A stretch of 64,000 nt of DNA from Agriotes lineatus. Taxonomy: Eukaryota > Arthropoda > Insecta > Coleoptera > Elateridae. Shown piece after piece: positions 12,165 through 21,947 of the stretch. The stretch covers positions 62,001-126,000 of the forward strand of contig CALNHX010002301.1 of assembly GCA_940337035.1 (NCBI GenBank), written 5' to 3'. The position numbers and the translations under genes are program-made. Within the stretch, counting starts at the first letter, position 1. Each line of letters opens with the position of its first letter. Below the pieces are notes generated by a model, which saw only the letters and a list, made by a program, of their open reading frames with translations, did not search any database and was not told where the DNA came from.

Positions 12165-12833
12165 ATGGTTTTTACTCAAAGCCAAATAACTGATATCAAG
12201 AATAGTGCAAAAACGGTTGTAGAAGATTACTTTAAAAACCATGTGAAGCTGGATGACCTGGCGTTGAAAGTAGCAGAAATTGTAGTGAACAAGTTGGAAG
12301 ATAAGTTTGAGAAGATATTAGAGAAATGCGACTTATTGCAAACACGTGTTGTGAGTCTTGAAAAAGAAAATGCGGAATTAACGAGCAAAATGGACAATTT
12401 AGAACAGTATTCACGGCGTAATAGTGTGCGAATGTTCGGTGTTAGGGAAGAGAATAATGAGGATGTGGAAAAAGTTGCTCTCAACGTTATTAACAACCAA
12501 TTAGGCATACAGCTATTGCCTGAATATATAGATCGGTGTCACCGTGTTGGTGCCCGGAAAACAGATGGGAAGGCAATACGTGGAATTTTAATTAAATTCT
12601 CTACCTATCGGCATCGTGCGATGGTCTTCAACAATAAAAAAAAGCTGAAAGGATCGTCGATTGTGATTAAGGAAGATTTAACCAGGCAACGTATGGATAT
12701 ACTTAATGCAGCCAAAGAGCGGTTTGGATTCAAGAATGTGTGGTCGTCAGACGGTACTATCTACATCAACAGAGACGGGAATAAAATGTTAGTGCGATCC
12801 ATGATAGAATTGGAAAAGTTATGTGGCGAATAG
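12165..12833 (+). CDS. LINE ORF1 (coiled coil plus RRM-like nucleic-acid-binding protein)
   Basis: This 222-residue protein lies 124 bp upstream of the LINE ORF2 at 12958. Residues about 44-80 form a Leu-rich heptad-like coiled coil (KLEDKFEKILEKCDLLQ). It is followed by an RRM-like start (QYSRRNSVRMFGV, 81-93) and a C-terminal part with IDRCHRVGA and ILIKFSTYRHR. This is the general L1-ORF1-like layout, in which a trimerising coil precedes an RNA-binding core. It would act as the RNA chaperone of the retrotransposon particle. No stop or frameshift breaks the frame, and the ATG follows a likely 5' UTR. The upstream end of the element was not located by a target duplication. Confidence 0.8.
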   Translation: MVFTQSQITDIKNSAKTVVEDYFKNHVKLDDLALKVAEIVVNKLEDKFEKILEKCDLLQTRVVSLEKENAELTSKMDNLEQYSRRNSVRMFGVREENNEDVEKVALNVINNQLGIQLLPEYIDRCHRVGARKTDGKAIRGILIKFSTYRHRAMVFNNKKKLKGSSIVIKEDLTRQRMDILNAAKERFGFKNVWSSDGTIYINRDGNKMLVRSMIELEKLCGE

Positions 12834-12957
12834 GTGATTTATCTGTTCTGTTCTGGAAACGTGATTACTGGTATGCGGTATTATTATTATCTTTTTAGTA
12901 TGTAAACAAATATTAATTTTATTATCAAATATATACCACGGAACAACCATTATAGCT

Positions 12958-15900
12958 ATGTCTAAATTTGTAATGTTTATAAGTGATTATAAGATGAATT
13001 TAAATTTTGATTTCGATGAAAATAATAGTTACACTTCGAGTACAACTAGCTGCAATATAAAAAAATTCACCGAAATTCATAGTTCTCAAAATAATCAAAT
13101 ATCTATTTGCAATTTAAATATAAGAAGCATAAACAAAAATTTTGACCTTTTTTTGATATTTTTAGAATCTATTCAGGTACAGTTTGATATAATAATCCTC
13201 ACGGAAACTTGGCAAATACAGATGGAGATTGATAAATATACTTTAAGTGGGTATAATCATTACTATAATTATGGTTTAATTAATCAAAATGATGGGGTAC
13301 TTATCTATGTTAAGAGTGATATTAAACATCATATACAAAAAATTGAAACTCCATCTGGTTATTCCTTTCTTCGAATTGATTATGAAAGAAATGGAGTGCT
13401 TTGTGGCGTGTCAGCTATCTATCGACCACCATCAACTAATCCGGAGGACTTTTTGCAGGATCTGAGAAGTGTTCTGCAGAAAAGTATAAGTCAAATTGAG
13501 GTATTTGCTGGGGATATAAATATAAATATTCTTGAAAATACTAATATTGTAACCAGCGAATATCTGCAGCTGCTTCTTGAGTTTGGGTTCACTACGTATT
13601 TAAGGAAACCAACTAGGATATATAAGGGGGCCGAAACATGTATAGACCATTTTTTTATAAAACATCATCGATCATCTACAATAAATATGGTTCATATGAT
13701 AATAATTGAAACGGAAATAACTGATCACTATTCAACTGCTTTAATAATGAAACTTGGGAACGATAATGATAAAAAAACGAGCAATACTAGCAATAATAAT
13801 AAATTGTTGTGTACCAAAATTGATTATAAGAAATTAAAGGGTCTATTAACCACTGAAAATTGGGATGACATTTTAAGTGTAAATGATACAGAAACATGTG
13901 CTACAGTCTTAGTTAATAAGTTAAAATATTATATATCTTTATCAAAAAATACTAACACTATTACTTCCAAGCAACGAAAAATCAAACCCTGGATGACGAA
14001 TGGGATATTAAGATCTATTAGAAACAGAGATAAACTAGGTAAAATAGCTAAAACTAACCCTCAAAATCTAGAAATACATCTACAGTATACTAGATATAGG
14101 AATTTCTTAAATAAGTTAATTAAAAGTACTAAAGAAAATTTTTATAAGGCAAAACTGAATGAGGTAAGAGGGGATATTAAAAAAACTTGGAAGTTAATAA
14201 ATGAAATAACTAACACAACTGCAAAAATAGATGAAGTTTATAATCTGAAGAATGAAGATGGTGTTGAAATTAGTAATAAGAAAGAAAAAGCGGATTATTT
14301 TAATAAATTTTTTCAGGATGCAACAATAAAAATGGCTAATGACATTAGAATTAATGACAACCATGAACTCTCATATTCTACTAATAATAATTCAATCTTT
14401 TTGAACCCTGTCGATGAAACTGAAATCAGTAATCAAATAAAAATACTAAAAAATTCGGGTGCTGCAGGCATAGATGGTATTTCTAATAATACATTGAAGA
14501 ATATTAATCAGTACGTAGTGAAGCCACTAACTCATATTACCAATCTTAGCCTCCAAAATGGCATTTTTCCTGATATTTTTAAAACAAGTTTAATTACACC
14601 TATTTTTAAAGCGGGAGATAAATCTAATGTATCTAATTATCGTCCAATCTCAATTTTAAGTAGTATTGGTAAAGTCATTGAAAAATGCATTAAAAACAGA
14701 ATCATGGGTTTTCTTAATAAACATAAACTACTGGCAAGTACTCAATTTGGTTTTCAGGAAAGTAAAAGTACACAAGATGCGATAAATGAACTCACAACAA
14801 ACTTAATTGGTGCTATTGATGATAATAAAAAAGCAATTGCAGTTTTCTTGGATCTTGCAAAGGCCTTCGATACTGTGTGTCACTCCACACTCGACTCTAA
14901 ATTGGAGAGAATTGGAATTAGAGGAAATGCTAAAAAACTAATTGAGAGCTACTTATCAAATCGTAAACAAATTGTATCCCTAAATGGCACTCTTAGTGAG
15001 GAATTAAAAGTGAAAGTAGGAGTACCTCAAGGCTCAGTATTAGGACCGATACTTTTTCTTATTTATATTAATGAATTTGTAAATCTAAATGTCAAGGGAA
15101 AAATAATATCTTTTGCGGATGATACCGTAGTCATTTTTGCTGCAGAGAGTTGGAGTGATCTCAGGAAGAGGGTTGAAGGTGGAATGTCGTTGATTAAGCA
15201 TAAACTTGATATAGACTCTTTATCACTTAATTTATCAAAAACAAAATTTATTCAGTTTTCTTTGGCACAATCACATATTCCGGAATTTATAGATATTAAC
15301 ATACACACCTTAAATTGTCTGAAAATAAATAAAAGAAATTGCAGTTGCAAGCTTAAGATTAAGTCGACTAAAAACATTAAATACCTCGGAATCCACATTG
15401 ATTCTAATCTTAAATGGAATGTTCAAATTGAACAATTAATAATAAGAATCAGGAAAACGATATATAAATTCAAGATGCTTGCAAATATCATGAAGATTGA
15501 TGCATTGAAAACAGTTTATTATGCCCTAACACAATCAATCTTAGAATATGGAATAACTGGATGGGGTGGTGTGGCAGATTGCTTTTTGAGACCTCTGGAA
15601 ATCCTTCAAAAATATATAATTAAAATTATATATAAAAAGGATTGGAGATATCCTACAGAACAGTTATTTAACGAAACTAAATTACTCAATATTCGAAAAC
15701 TATATGTAAAAAATATCCTGAACTATGCATACAAAAATTATCATCAATATTTAACACCCTTTCACGGGTATGTCACTAGGAAAAAAGACAATCTCTCAGT
15801 CCCAAAAATGACAAAATCCATATCTCAGAAACACATAAGTTTTTTGGCACCTAGACTATATAACTTAATTCCCGAAGACATAAAAAAGTGTAAAGTATTG

Positions 15901-15984
15901 AACCTATTCAAATTCAAAATTAAATCATGGCTTCAAAATACAGAATTGGATTATTATGCGTCTGTGGTCAGAATTCCTGTTTAG
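12958..15984 (+). CDS. LINE ORF2: AP-like endonuclease plus reverse transcriptase, intact
   Basis: The 1008-residue ORF2 has an N-terminal apurinic-type endonuclease with all expected motifs: Asn54 in CNLNIRS, Glu83 in LTETW, Tyr155 in AIYRPP, Asp186/Asn188 in AGDIN and Asp256-His257 in ITDHY. The RT spans about 480-860, with NYRPISIL (560-567), FLDLAKAFDTV (Asp632), VPQGSVLGP (689-697) and FADDT (Asp721, Asp722). A thumb and C-terminal part ends LFKFKIKSWL. Motif style suggests the Jockey/CR1-like superfamily (Daphne or L2B-like), but the clade is not certain. The frame is open throughout, so enzyme activity is possible. ORF1 lies directly upstream. Confidence 0.9.
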   Translation: MSKFVMFISDYKMNLNFDFDENNSYTSSTTSCNIKKFTEIHSSQNNQISICNLNIRSINKNFDLFLIFLESIQVQFDIIILTETWQIQMEIDKYTLSGYNHYYNYGLINQNDGVLIYVKSDIKHHIQKIETPSGYSFLRIDYERNGVLCGVSAIYRPPSTNPEDFLQDLRSVLQKSISQIEVFAGDININILENTNIVTSEYLQLLLEFGFTTYLRKPTRIYKGAETCIDHFFIKHHRSSTINMVHMIIIETEITDHYSTALIMKLGNDNDKKTSNTSNNNKLLCTKIDYKKLKGLLTTENWDDILSVNDTETCATVLVNKLKYYISLSKNTNTITSKQRKIKPWMTNGILRSIRNRDKLGKIAKTNPQNLEIHLQYTRYRNFLNKLIKSTKENFYKAKLNEVRGDIKKTWKLINEITNTTAKIDEVYNLKNEDGVEISNKKEKADYFNKFFQDATIKMANDIRINDNHELSYSTNNNSIFLNPVDETEISNQIKILKNSGAAGIDGISNNTLKNINQYVVKPLTHITNLSLQNGIFPDIFKTSLITPIFKAGDKSNVSNYRPISILSSIGKVIEKCIKNRIMGFLNKHKLLASTQFGFQESKSTQDAINELTTNLIGAIDDNKKAIAVFLDLAKAFDTVCHSTLDSKLERIGIRGNAKKLIESYLSNRKQIVSLNGTLSEELKVKVGVPQGSVLGPILFLIYINEFVNLNVKGKIISFADDTVVIFAAESWSDLRKRVEGGMSLIKHKLDIDSLSLNLSKTKFIQFSLAQSHIPEFIDINIHTLNCLKINKRNCSCKLKIKSTKNIKYLGIHIDSNLKWNVQIEQLIIRIRKTIYKFKMLANIMKIDALKTVYYALTQSILEYGITGWGGVADCFLRPLEILQKYIIKIIYKKDWRYPTEQLFNETKLLNIRKLYVKNILNYAYKNYHQYLTPFHGYVTRKKDNLSVPKMTKSISQKHISFLAPRLYNLIPEDIKKCKVLNLFKFKIKSWLQNTELDYYASVVRIPV

Positions 15985-16222
15985 AGGCTTCTTCTTCATT
16001 AATTATTATTAGCGGTGTAGGTACACATTCTATTTAATCTAATTTAATTTAATATAACAAGAGTGTAAATATATATAGAATAGTATTTTATTAATTATAC
16101 TCGAATGTGCCACGCACGAGCTTCGGCTTTTGTGGCATTTCCTGCTGTATGGAATATGTAAAATGAACTAATTAGAGTGGAAATAAAAATACAAATACAA
16201 ATACAAATACAAATACAAAAAG
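15985..16222 (+). repeat. LINE 3' UTR with terminal hairpin and ACAAAT repeats
   Basis: The untranslated end carries a stem-loop near 16108-16140 (tgccacgcacgagcttcgg / tttgtggca) and finishes in five copies of a 6-bp unit (atacaa) at 16188-16219. A 3' stem-loop followed by a short tandem repeat is typical of CR1/Jockey-like LINEs, where both guide target-primed reverse transcription. No target-site duplication was found by eye. Confidence 0.75.
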
Positions 16223-16930
16223 TTTTTGAATTATACCGCCAACAGGCAGACAGACAGACAGACGGAATTGGGAAAACCGGATTTTCGTCATCTAGGTACC
16301 CTGAAATGTGAAGATATGAAGAAATCTTGGAAGGTGATTTTTTCGCAATTGCAATACTTCTTTTATCTTTTATATGAGTAAGTTGATTATAGCACAAACA
16401 TTTTTTTTAAATTTTAGCTATTTTAGATATTTGCTACTGAATGAAAGCCGATATTTACAACTCCTTCGGTTTATATAATACATTTTTATTTTTATACTGT
16501 GTTGTGCACAGCAATATATACTGCACCGACAAAAGGTTTGTTTTATTGTTTGATATGGACAAGGTCTAGGCATGCGGAGTGTCAAATTCCATAGACACCG
16601 ACTGCTATGGTCATAGGATGACCAGAACTATGGTCATAGGATGACCAGAATATTTTTATTTATTGTAACTTAATTTGCATTTACCTTCATCTAAAAATAA
16701 AAAATGTGACACAGTATCAAGTGAAACTTTGTACGTTAACCTCCGGGAAAATCTTCTAGACTCGGGTCATTTATCGGTTAGTGCATAGGCATCGAACTCT
16801 GTAGATATTCATTTACTGGAATCGCAACGCAACAAACTATTACAGATAGGGAGCCTTTAATTTTTTCATATTTATGCGTTAAATGTTTGCCTTCACAGGC
16901 AGTGAAAAGAAAGAGAAATGGAAAAAGAGA
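16223..16930. other. Intergenic sequence with small repeats
   Basis: Contains an (AGAC)n run at about 16246-16263 and a 23-bp direct duplication (ctatggtcataggatgacca) at about 16602-16650. No coding region is supported. Confidence 0.5.
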
Positions 16931-17045
16931 TGTACATAATAAATAATAAAGAGGCAAGTGGGATGAAAGATGAGTTACTAGAAAAATGGTTTTTAATTGT
17001 TACAAAATATTTCAAATAATGTAAAATCACCTCACATAATTATTC

Positions 17046-17051
17046 TTTATT
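17046..17051 (-). promoter_or_regulatory. Poly(A) signal of DUF1091 gene A
   Basis: AATAAA on the minus strand about 110 nt after the stop codon. The same hexamer sits at the equivalent place in gene B (39858-39863) and in the third-unit relic (29557-29562), which supports its use. Confidence 0.6.
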
Positions 17052-17160
17052 ATTAGTACTACATTCCAGTTGTATTGATATTTATACGGTATTAACATTC
17101 CCGCCACCAACTTAAGCAAAAGTGTTCCAAGGGATTGATTGGTGGGATTATAGACGCGCA

Positions 17161-20100
17161 TTAAACTTCCGGCCGAGAAATTTCAAAATACACACGTGCA
17201 AGGGCGGCATCATTCGCACTGTACAAAAACTGCAATTCACTCATATATCGTCCAGAAGGAATCAGCGGTGGCAATCGTGACTGGTCTGGTTTCCAGTTGC
17301 ACACTGTATAAGTTTGTCTTAACTGAAAAAAGTGAATAGTTGATTCATATTGATACAGATATACTTGCCGCCATTTTGAAATTGGCATCTACTTATTAAG
17401 ATTGTGTGTCATTGCTCCGCGGTGTACGAAAGTAGTATATACGGGTATAGATCGTATTGAATACAAACAAATTAAAAGAAGAAGAAGCGAATACAAGGAG
17501 ATAATAGCTAGTGGAACCGAAATGGATAGTGGAGATGATGAATATGCTGAGAACGAAATTAACAGGAAAAGAAAACCCTTCGGGCAAATGAAAGTTTTTG
17601 GGAAAAGTAAAGAAACCTTTACATCACTAGACAAGAATGCATGAAAGCAAAAAGATAGATTAGATACGCTGTTGAGTATGATGCAAGACTTCACAACGAA
17701 GGTTAAACAAATATGAATGTAGTAACAAACTTACAAGTAGGAGATAATGGAACTATAAGAGAAAATGAGGATATCAAAACGGAAAATAAACAAATGGCGC
17801 TACAAGTAAGTGAGATAAATGTAAGAATGGAAAGACTGGAAAGCAAGAGGAAAAACAATGAGGTAGTGCAAGGGCTGCCAGTTGACACTTATGATCGAGT
17901 AGAATTAAAGGGAAAATGATAGATTTCATGAAAACATTAAGAAAATTAGGACAGAACATGTGCTTGTCTGAGATGGAAAATTCAGAGAAAAAGCAAAAGT
18001 GATGAAGAATAAAAGCAAGCTAAGCACTACTGACAAAAACGTCTGCATCAGTGATGACTTATCCATAGAAGACAAAGAGATTCATGGACACATTAGAAGA
18101 AAAGCAAAAGAAAAAACGATCAAAATATGATTTCCGAAAATCACCATAGAAGGGGAGGAATGGAAATGGGGTATAGAGAAGGAAGAGCTGATAAAACACA
18201 AAAATCTAATAACTCCAGCTCAAAAAAGTAAATACTACTGATATACATGCGATGATGAAATGCGCAATGAACAAAAATATGAGTACGGAGAAGAAAATTT
18301 ACTACAATAGAAACACTGAGAATGGCTACACAGAAACGAAACTGACAAAAGACAAATGAAATAAATAGTAAAGAAGACAAAAAATATGCTTCAAAGGAGA
18401 ACCACAATGTAGAAGTAATTAAAATAGGAACATGGAACGTAAGCACCTTATACCAAGCTGGAAACACGATACAAGTAATAAGAGAACTGAAAAAATATGG
18501 ATTAGAAATTCTAGGAATTAGTGAAACAAGATGGAGCAATGCAAAAGAAACAGTTTTAGAAGACCACGTAATTATTTACTCTGGGCAAAAAGACGAAGGA
18601 CACCAAAATGGGGTGGCATTAATTAAAAACAAGAGAGCAAGCAAAGCAATGATTGAGTGGAAACCAATAGATGAGAGAATGATTACCATGAGACTGAACA
18701 CAAGAACAAAAAAGAAAGTAACAATAGTGCAATATTATGCGCCAATAGAAGTTGCAAACTATAAAGACAAAGAAACATTTTATGAGAAATTACACAGTGT
18801 GATGAGGAATATTCCTAAAGAAGACATGGTGATCATGATGTGAGACTTAAATGTCAAAATTGAAGCAGACAATAATGGTTTCGAAGAAATAATGGGGAAT
18901 CATGGAGTTGGAGGGCGGAATGAGAATGAGGAATTTTCTTGAAGTTATGTGGAACATATCAACTAAAAATATGAGGAACCCGGTTTACCCATATAAACTG
19001 TCACAGAGTAACATTGGTTTCACCAGACGGAAAAAAAAAACCAAATCAAGTAAACTAATTAAGCAAAGAAATAAATTACAATGAATTAATAGAGAAAATA
19101 TGGGAAAAATTAAAACGGATTTCAATATCTACAGTAAGCAAGAATGTACTAGGAACAAAAAGGAAGAAGAAAAAAAGTGGATAAGCGAGGAAACCTAGGA
19201 CGAAATAGAAGACAAAATCAAGAAAATTAGCAACAAAGAAAGAACAATAGCAATATAAAGAACAAAGAAAGGAGAGGGCTAACCACGACTAAGGAACAAC
19301 TGAAACGTTAGGCCGAACATTTCCAAAAAGTGCTAAATATAAAGAGAGATGGAATAGAACAAATACGGCAAATAAGCAACGTCCTGGAACTCAATATAAA
19401 CACCGATCTGCCGGAAATTGAGAAACTGATAAAGACATAGCCCGCAGAAAAAAGGAAAAGCTCCAGGGATCGACCAAATACCTACAAAACAGTAATTCGT
19501 CGAACCATTAAATAAAGAATCCTGGAAATAAATGGGAGTGGGAAGTAAATGCATTTTAGGTATTTGTATTTATTAACTTCGTTAAGACAACTGTCAGTAT
19601 TGACTCACAGTTGTAACATAAGTTAGTGTAAATAAATTTATTAAACGCAGAAATGGTTGATTTGGATTTACTGTATCTTTATAGAAATATACCGGAGCAT
19701 AATAAAGATACGGTTTAGACTATCAATTTTAATGAAGTTGAGGGTAGGAGACTCCTACATAGCTTAAAGGAGTAATATAATAAAAAGTAAAATAATAAAG
19801 CTTTGAAGTCGTTACATTACTTAAAAGTTAACGAGAGGCTGTTACATACCTTTATAGCTGAGCAACTAGTAAAATTCCCACAATTATACATCCCTGTACC
19901 ACCAATGTTTGCTTTAATAATCTGACAAACATTAGCTTCCATTCGTATAGGAAATAAGCGATACTCATTACTTAGAAACTTATAAGTTTGCTGTGTAACC
20001 TGAAAAACATTTTTTTAATGAAAAGCAGAGTATACCAAATGATATTTCATATTTCTATATACGAGTATACTTTTAAAGTTTTATCAAAATAAAAACATTA

Positions 20101-20640
20101 AGTTAAGCACCAAGGATATGCAATGAATATAAAAGGTAAAGTTCGGGCACTTCATTACATGTAGGAACATGGCCTGAGACAAGGCGAGTCAGAGTCACCG
20201 AAATATCTCTTTCCGAAACCCAGTCAATCTGGCATATCGTTAGCGGCGTACTGAGTGATGTGGTTAGCATCACGCCCTCGACGATGCAATGAATATATGT
20301 TAACTAAAAGTATTTGACTGTGATGATGAAAGTAGTACTTACATCGAAGTTCAGTATGTCTACATTGAAATTAACTGTCGCATTAAGTGCTTTACATGTT
20401 CGATTGTACCTGAAAGGTACAAGTAAGAAGAGATTTATGTACTTCTTATTATAGCGAACTATTTCTCCTCGTTCAAGTGTCAGTGAATATTCATGTTGGT
20501 GAAACTGCAAAGGATTTCCAGATTATTTCAGTAACTGGTACTTACTAACATATTACCTTTGCAAATAAAGCATCACTCCCTGGGTTTTGTGCAATCAGTT
20601 CTGGAGCAAACAATAGTAACATAAGGTAGTACACGAGCAT
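17161..20640 (-). CDS. DUF1091-family secreted protein, gene A (4 exons)
   Basis: Exons on the minus strand are 20557-20640, 20343-20504, 19850-19999 and 17161-17322, all in phase 0 with GT donors and AG acceptors, giving 185 residues. Exon 1 encodes a signal peptide (MLVYYLMLLLFAPELIAQ). The body has the DUF1091 pattern: NRTCKALNATVNFN, NEYRLFPIRMEANVC, a Cys-rich link (NCGNFTSC), then YTVCNWKPDQSRLPP and IPSGRY. DUF1091 proteins are insect proteins related to the ML/MD-2 lipid-recognition fold; ligands are mostly unknown, so a secreted lipid- or odour-binding role is only an inference. Intron 3 (17323-19849) hosts an RTE LINE and intron 2 (20000-20342) a SINE-like insert. Gene B at 39976-43777 is a paralogue of about 83% identity. 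The frame is intact. Confidence 0.8.
17402..19552 (+). pseudogene. RTE-type LINE 5' half inside intron 3 of gene A
   Basis: The left part is an ORF1-like basic coiled-coil frame (17402-17644, then 17713-17919, interrupted by stops). It is followed by an RTE endonuclease beginning IGTWNVSTLYQAGN at about 18423, with ILGISETRW (about 18510) and the QYYAPIE block near 18730. Stops at 18841 and beyond break it. The linker to RT (TTTKEQLKR.AEHFQKVLN, about 19285-19340) is present, but the RT core is absent. The right border at about 19553 is defined because the flanking intron sequence is shared with gene B. The element lies antisense to the host gene. Confidence 0.75.
20131..20283. mobile_element. 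SINE-like insertion with 13-bp target duplication
   Basis: A 153-bp segment in intron 2 of gene A is flanked by identical atgcaatgaatat copies at 20118-20130 and 20284-20296. The paralogous intron of gene B lacks it. Its content (gcgtactgagtgatgtggtt, agcatcacgccctcgac) looks like a tRNA-derived SINE body, but clear A and B boxes were not verified. The target duplication and empty paralogous site make insertion certain; the SINE class is inferred. Confidence 0.65.
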
Positions 20641-21121
20641 GTCTAGAAAAATATGAACTTGTGGATAGTTACTGACAGGGGACATTTTAAATAGGAGTAT
20701 TACGTGATGAAGCTTAATTATGCAGATTCGTTGCTGTTTGTCGTTTAAATTAACTACAGAATAGAGACCATAATAACTAATGATGACAGATTGTAACTGA
20801 TAAAGTGAACAAAGTCCAAGGCTGCAATAATGTTGTACTTGTAAACATCATAAGTTTTAATTTAATATGTTAGTTTTGGAGTACAATAACCATTTATAAT
20901 TTTATAGAAACGTAATAATGAATTGCAGTAAATTAACAAGTAAGCAATGCTAAGTAAGTATTATAATTTAACTTGTTAAACGGCTTATTTCTTTCAGAAA
21001 GTCATCACTACCAAGATACACTATGCATAACTCGTTGATTAAACGACCATAAACAAATATTCTATTCCATGATGACTGTATCGGAACGAATAATTTACAT
21101 CCTTTTATCTAAGTATTATAG

Positions 21122-21731
21122 TGTTACGTTCTTAACGTTCGGGCTATTTAAAATTATACGACAATCATGGGTTCAAACATTTATTTACAACAATGAATTA
21201 TTACGATTATTGTTTACAAGCACATGCGAAAATTATCAAGCAGATTACAAATTAATACAGGCACTAACGAACTATCGGTACATTTATTTCTTATTGCATA
21301 CGGATTAACACATTTATTTATATCACTCTTAAACACTAACGATTATATATTTATTTATTTCTATTAGTTATATGTACACACGGGCTTTTATTTATGTGGG
21401 AGCTCTACATGGCTCTTACGCGTTTTGCTGCCGAATTCGAACTGCCCGCTATTCATGCGGGCGTGTATTTATATTTCAGGTAATTCCTTTCTAGACTAAC
21501 CGCGAGTTCGCTCGACTCTTCTAAGAACCGCATGACGCATCCGCGTTTGTTGCCCTTGAGCGCGTCCCTGAAAGCGTGAGTGTCCGTTGCACCTGGCTGT
21601 AAGGGCGCTTCCCGAGCATTAGACCGCTGTGACTCATATTTCTGCAGCTGCTTCGAGAAGCTCTGGAACGCTCGCGTATTAATCGCCAAGGCTGCCGACT
21701 CATCCATCCCTCGGCCCTCAGGATCGTAACA
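21122..21731 (-). repeat. 3' LTR of the Gypsy element
   Basis: 610 bp with 7-bp inverted termini (TGTTACG/CGTAACA). The minus-strand frame that enters from the internal CCCH region runs about 90 codons into this LTR before stopping at 21453. Confidence 0.92.
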
Positions 21732-21881
21732 CTGCCCCCGCCTTAGGTCGTTTTGTACCAGAACGAGTTGCGTCGGGTGCCTGTCACTCGCTCTTGTGGG
21801 GATTTGATGACGGTATTTACAGGCGGTGCCTTTCTTGCACACGGACTGGTTGAAGAAGTAGCAGTCCGCCGTAGGCCCCAT
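21453..21881 (-). CDS. CCCH zinc-finger frame at the element's 3' end
   Basis: 142 codons; the first 50 are internal sequence and the rest is LTR. Near the start there is an exact CCCH finger: Cys7-x7-Cys15-x5-Cys21-x3-His25 (CYFFNQSVC, KKGTACKYRH). Such fingers bind RNA in host proteins. The frame follows the truncated integrase with its own ATG at 21881 and lies just before the polypurine tract. It may be an extra ORF of the parental element or part of a protein cut by the deletion that removed the integrase tail. Expression is not shown by the sequence. Confidence 0.5.
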   Translation of the reverse strand: MGPTADCYFFNQSVCKKGTACKYRHQIPTRASDRHPTQLVLVQNDLRRGQCYDPEGRGMDESAALAINTRAFQSFSKQLQKYESQRSNAREAPLQPGATDTHAFRDALKGNKRGCVMRFLEESSELAVSLERNYLKYKYTPA

Positions 21882-21947
21882 GCTTCGTAACGGGCTGCAA
21901 CAGCAGACCTCGATCTGGACGCCGGTTGTCTCTTTTACTGCCGATCA

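Noticed and set aside
16188..16219. Possible CRISPR-like short repeats
   Set aside because: A pure 6-bp microsatellite at a LINE 3' end, with no spacers.
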